Assembly: GCA_030430575.1 (NCBI GenBank)
Contig: JAUIKF010000012.1
Location: forward strand, 62,001 to 126,000
From: Bacteroidia bacterium
Lineage (GTDB): Bacteria > Bacteroidota > Bacteroidia > J057
Direction of reading: 5' to 3'
DNA length: 64,000 nucleotides
In this document: positions 61,400 through 64,000 of the stretch, in pieces
How the letters are laid out: each line of letters begins with the position of its first letter
Position numbering within the stretch: position 1 is the stretch's first letter
Notes under the pieces: model-generated
What the model was told of the DNA's origin: nothing
Database searches by the model: none
What the model saw: only the letters and a program-made list of their open reading frames with translations
Made by a program: the position numbers and the translations under genes

Positions 61400-62074
61400 C
61401 TATCCCCGCCACCGCAGCAACCGTAGCGTCATCCGAATGCCCATACTCAGGCTTTGTCCTTTTTTCATAGAAGCATCGGTATAGATGGCTCGGATTGGAA
61501 CTTCTAGGAAGGAAGCACCTTCGCGCTGAATGATGTGGAATAATTCCGTGCAGAACTCAAACCCGGAGAAGTGGAAGGAAACTTTCTTGGCAAAAGATGC
61601 ACGCATTATTTTCATACCTGACTGGCTATCATTCACCAATATTCCCGTCACTAGCCAGGTGAGGTAGTTGGCTATCCGGTTGTAGGTACGTCGCGAAAAA
61701 GGCACCTTCTCAGTCAACTCCAAAAACCGACTTCCAATGACGACATCGGCATTACTGTTTTGAATGGAGGTGATGAGGTCGGCAACATCTTCGACGGCAT
61801 GCTGCCCATCAGCATCCATCGTCAGGACGAAGTCTGCGCCTTGCTGTAGGGCATATTCTATGCCTGTCTGCGTAGCAGCGCCAGAGCCAAGATTGATCGG
61901 GTGTGAAAGAATCGTACTGCCAGCCGCAAGTGCCAGCCGAGCTGTCTGGTCGGTGCTTCCATCATCTACGACCACCAAGTCTTGATAGCCTGAACGGATC
62001 AGTTCAGCTATCAGCGGCCCAATAGTGGCCGCTTCATTTTTGGCAGGGATGACAATAAAAACACGCTTGCTCAT
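61400..62074 (-). CDS. Dolichol-phosphate-mannose-synthase-like GT2 glycosyltransferase
   Basis: 224 residues from ATG 62074 (MSKRVFIVIPAKNEAATIGP). VVVDDGSTDQTARLA, NLGSGAATQTGIEYAL, VLTMDADGQHAVEDVADLI, VIGSRFLE and GMKIMRASFA place it with DPM1-type enzymes that load sugars on polyprenyl phosphate. No C-terminal TM region. It is 4 bp from the end of the membrane glycosyltransferase gene, which would use such lipid-linked sugars. Confidence 0.9.
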   Translation of the reverse strand: MSKRVFIVIPAKNEAATIGPLIAELIRSGYQDLVVVDDGSTDQTARLALAAGSTILSHPINLGSGAATQTGIEYALQQGADFVLTMDADGQHAVEDVADLITSIQNSNADVVIGSRFLELTEKVPFSRRTYNRIANYLTWLVTGILVNDSQSGMKIMRASFAKKVSFHFSGFEFCTELFHIIQREGASFLEVPIRAIYTDASMKKGQSLSMGIRMTLRLLRWRG

Positions 62075-62078
62075 CGGT

Positions 62079-63488
62079 TTATTTGATGCGGTATAGGGCA
62101 AAGGAACCTGCTTTGACTACTTTGCCTTGGTTGAAAAATACGGCTGGGACTACCTGCCCATTTTCATTCATCCTGACGCTACGGTCGGTGGCGACCAGTT
62201 CTACAAGGGGATTTTTATAGAAGACATTTATAAAATCATCAAACTTCCTGGAAAGCGTTTTCCCAGGAGTCTTATCCACCTGAGGTAATTTGAGGTCAAT
62301 AACCATGTAGCGAACCCCCGATGCCTTCAGCACTTGAATCAGTTCTTTTTTATCTGGATATTTTTTGATCAATGCGGCACCAAACCCTAAAAATGGGTCA
62401 TATATAATGCGTGCATCATTTTTCTTAATATAAAAGGGCATCAAAGTCCCTACTTGATAGACCAGAGAGGAGGTCTCTTGGTTGATGGCTTTGAGCGCTT
62501 GGGGATATCCTGAGCGAAATAGACCGAGAACCTCTTCTCCAGTAAAATCGCCATTTCTATACATGGCTAGGGGTTGAAAAAATACTCGCTTGGCAGCATC
62601 TGTTTTTGCTTCAACTGTCTTGCCACCTGGGGTATAGTTCGCCATTTTGAGCGGAAGGCTTACGGCTACCCAAAGCCCTACCATCGCATACAATGCGATG
62701 CGTTGAATCTTTAGAGGTAAGAGAGCCTGTTCCCGTTTTTTTACCCATCCATATACGACCCATAAAGGCCCCAGAGCAAATAACATAAACCCATACCAAG
62801 GAAGACCTGAAGATAATAAAAACCACAAACTGCCGTAGAGGATAAAAAATAACAACAAGCCCTTTTCTTCTGCACGATTCTGTGAAAGCCGAAAGTGAAG
62901 CAGAAGCAAAATTCCTCCTAGCAACACCAAGAGGATCGGGTAGGTCACATAGTCCTTTTCTCCAGAGATTTCTGAGACAATCTTATTCAAGGGAACATAT
63001 ACATGCATAAAGGCTAGGTGTATATTGTATCGAACTGCCTCCAGGGAGCCAGAAGCCATGTCGAGCCGCTTGTCAATATGAGAAATGCCTTCTTCGGGTT
63101 CAAGGTTAAATTGGTTGAGGTAACTCGAAGGAAGGGAAATCGTCAAGACCAGGATTAAAAACAACACCCAAACACCTAGCAAGCTACGGGGGGGAGAGAT
63201 AGATAATAGAAATACTAATGGCAAGAGGAGTAGAAGGAAAAAACCTACTTCTACCGTAAAGGTGCGTAGGTTTGCAGTCATCGCTACATCATACGGAAGA
63301 GAGAGGTAGCGGAAAGGCAAGGGCGACTCATAACCCATATAGCGGTGTATGTCCTCCTGAATAGACGTATTACCCGATAGGTTTTTCTTCCTGAGAGAAT
63401 CTGTACGCTGCGCAGACACTAGGCCAGCAGTGATTATGAGTAGAAATAATAGCACAAAGTGCTTGGTATATTTGATCCAACGCTGCAT
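62079..63488 (-). CDS. Membrane glycosyltransferase (GT39-like), C-terminal part as separate ORF
   Basis: 469 residues. Starts with a TM helix (HFVLLFLLIITAGLVSAQ), then SIQEDIHRYMGYESPLPFRY and LSLPYDVAMTAN, residues normally found in the middle of bacterial GT39-type enzymes; then several TM helices and a soluble C-terminal domain (DARIIYDPFLGF; GVRYMVIDLKLP). The start overlaps the stop of the upstream ORF (TGATG). Together they look like one gene split in two by a stop and restart. Confidence 0.75.
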   Translation of the reverse strand: MQRWIKYTKHFVLLFLLIITAGLVSAQRTDSLRKKNLSGNTSIQEDIHRYMGYESPLPFRYLSLPYDVAMTANLRTFTVEVGFFLLLLLPLVFLLSISPPRSLLGVWVLFLILVLTISLPSSYLNQFNLEPEEGISHIDKRLDMASGSLEAVRYNIHLAFMHVYVPLNKIVSEISGEKDYVTYPILLVLLGGILLLLHFRLSQNRAEEKGLLLFFILYGSLWFLLSSGLPWYGFMLFALGPLWVVYGWVKKREQALLPLKIQRIALYAMVGLWVAVSLPLKMANYTPGGKTVEAKTDAAKRVFFQPLAMYRNGDFTGEEVLGLFRSGYPQALKAINQETSSLVYQVGTLMPFYIKKNDARIIYDPFLGFGAALIKKYPDKKELIQVLKASGVRYMVIDLKLPQVDKTPGKTLSRKFDDFINVFYKNPLVELVATDRSVRMNENGQVVPAVFFNQGKVVKAGSFALYRIK

Positions 63489-64000
63489 CAGTTAAGCTTC
63501 TTTTTTTGGTTTTCCCAATTTTTTTCCAAGGACTCAAACGTTACTGCTGGTCCTGTATTTTTGCCATAGATGATCGAGTTTTTATCCAATTTGCCGGTTT
63601 CACTTACATTTTTGATGATCCATGGTGAGAAAGCAAGCAGGAAAAATGAACCATATATTACCGAAAGGAGCAGCTTTTGGCGAACGACTTGCCAGTGCCT
63701 GAAGGCTTGCCAGCCTAACAGAATCCCTCCAATGGCTGCCAAGAGCCATTGAATCATATTGGCCCCTAAGTGCCATTGTCGCAGGGCTGCTTGTGAATCC
63801 AGTTGTAAGAACAACACACCAAAAAGACTCAAGCTCAGCATGCCAAACATCAATGCATACTGATTATTTTGGTACCAAATCACTACCAGAATCGGGAAAA
63901 ACAGCATCAAACTGGTCAGTTTTATGCCCAATGCAAAGCCTGTGAACAAGCCTAGCCATACGACCAGTCCCTGCCCTTTCAATATAGCAGGAGTGGCGCG
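63488..64000 (-). CDS. Membrane glycosyltransferase (GT39-like), upstream part, cut by window edge
   Basis: The frame is open from base 64000 to the stop at 63488, so the 5' end is outside. ATPAILKGQGLVVWLGLFTG, FALGIKLTSLMLFFP and LAFSPWIIKNVSETGK are typical of the GT-C membrane core. It ends ENQKKKLN and overlaps the next ORF by TGATG. The missing start prevents judging whether the N-terminal catalytic Asp region is intact. Confidence 0.78.
   Translation of the reverse strand, partial: RATPAILKGQGLVVWLGLFTGFALGIKLTSLMLFFPILVVIWYQNNQYALMFGMLSLSLFGVLFLQLDSQAALRQWHLGANMIQWLLAAIGGILLGWQAFRHWQVVRQKLLLSVIYGSFFLLAFSPWIIKNVSETGKLDKNSIIYGKNTGPAVTFESLEKNWENQKKKLN

Overview
The window reads as chromosomal DNA of a Bacteroidota bacterium, most likely a Saprospirales-type genome. 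The basis is a type IX secretion sortase (PorU) at the left edge, a secreted protein with a type IX C-terminal sorting domain, a GLPGLI-family protein, an RprX/RprY-like two-component pair, TAnnTTTG-type promoter elements and few obvious Shine-Dalgarno sequences. I saw no rRNA, tRNA or CRISPR array.

Left third (1-25 kb): mostly conserved metabolism in short transcription units with long, repeat-filled spacers. It holds porU (partial), an HTTM membrane protein, ddl, an M28 peptidase, dcd, purK/purE, a lysine-ketoglutarate-reductase-like enzyme, a GDPD, lipB, pdhA and a sensor kinase/regulator pair. Accessory islands interrupt it. One is a block of small unknown genes with two EF-Tu-domain-2-like paralogues (6.2-7.8 kb). 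Another is a tcmP/DUF5131 cassette inserted between purK and purE, in which tcmP carries one in-frame stop codon. The third is a divergent XRE/KilA-N phage-type module with palindromic sites, bracketed by near-identical 39-bp hairpins (16.6-18.3 kb).

Right two thirds (25.5-64 kb): a large surface-glycan locus on both strands. It encodes an MBOAT acyltransferase with an AlgX/AlgJ-like partner, about fourteen glycosyltransferase domains, nine sulfotransferase-type domains in eight genes, three intact SGNH/GDSL-like proteins (plus two N-terminal relics flanking an IS4-type transposase remnant), an FkbM methyltransferase, a Wzm/Wzt-type ABC exporter, a dolichol-phosphate-mannose-synthase-like glycosyltransferase and a membrane glycosyltransferase in two pieces. 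The reading is inference from content: sugars are assembled by the GT2/GT4/GT8/GT25 enzymes, decorated by acyl, methyl and sulfate groups, and exported by the ABC transporter.

The most unusual features are a 1261-residue protein built as sulfotransferase, TPR, GT-D, TPR, sulfotransferase; a GT25-sulfotransferase fusion; a short SxSWRxTxPLR-like segment recurring in seven otherwise unrelated enzymes of the locus; a four-copy intergenic repeat family with a TCAAAATTAAAAT core and a CTGACTATCAG-type tail; low-complexity inverted repeats in many gene spacers; and convergent gene pairs sharing a CTAG tetranucleotide as both stop codons.
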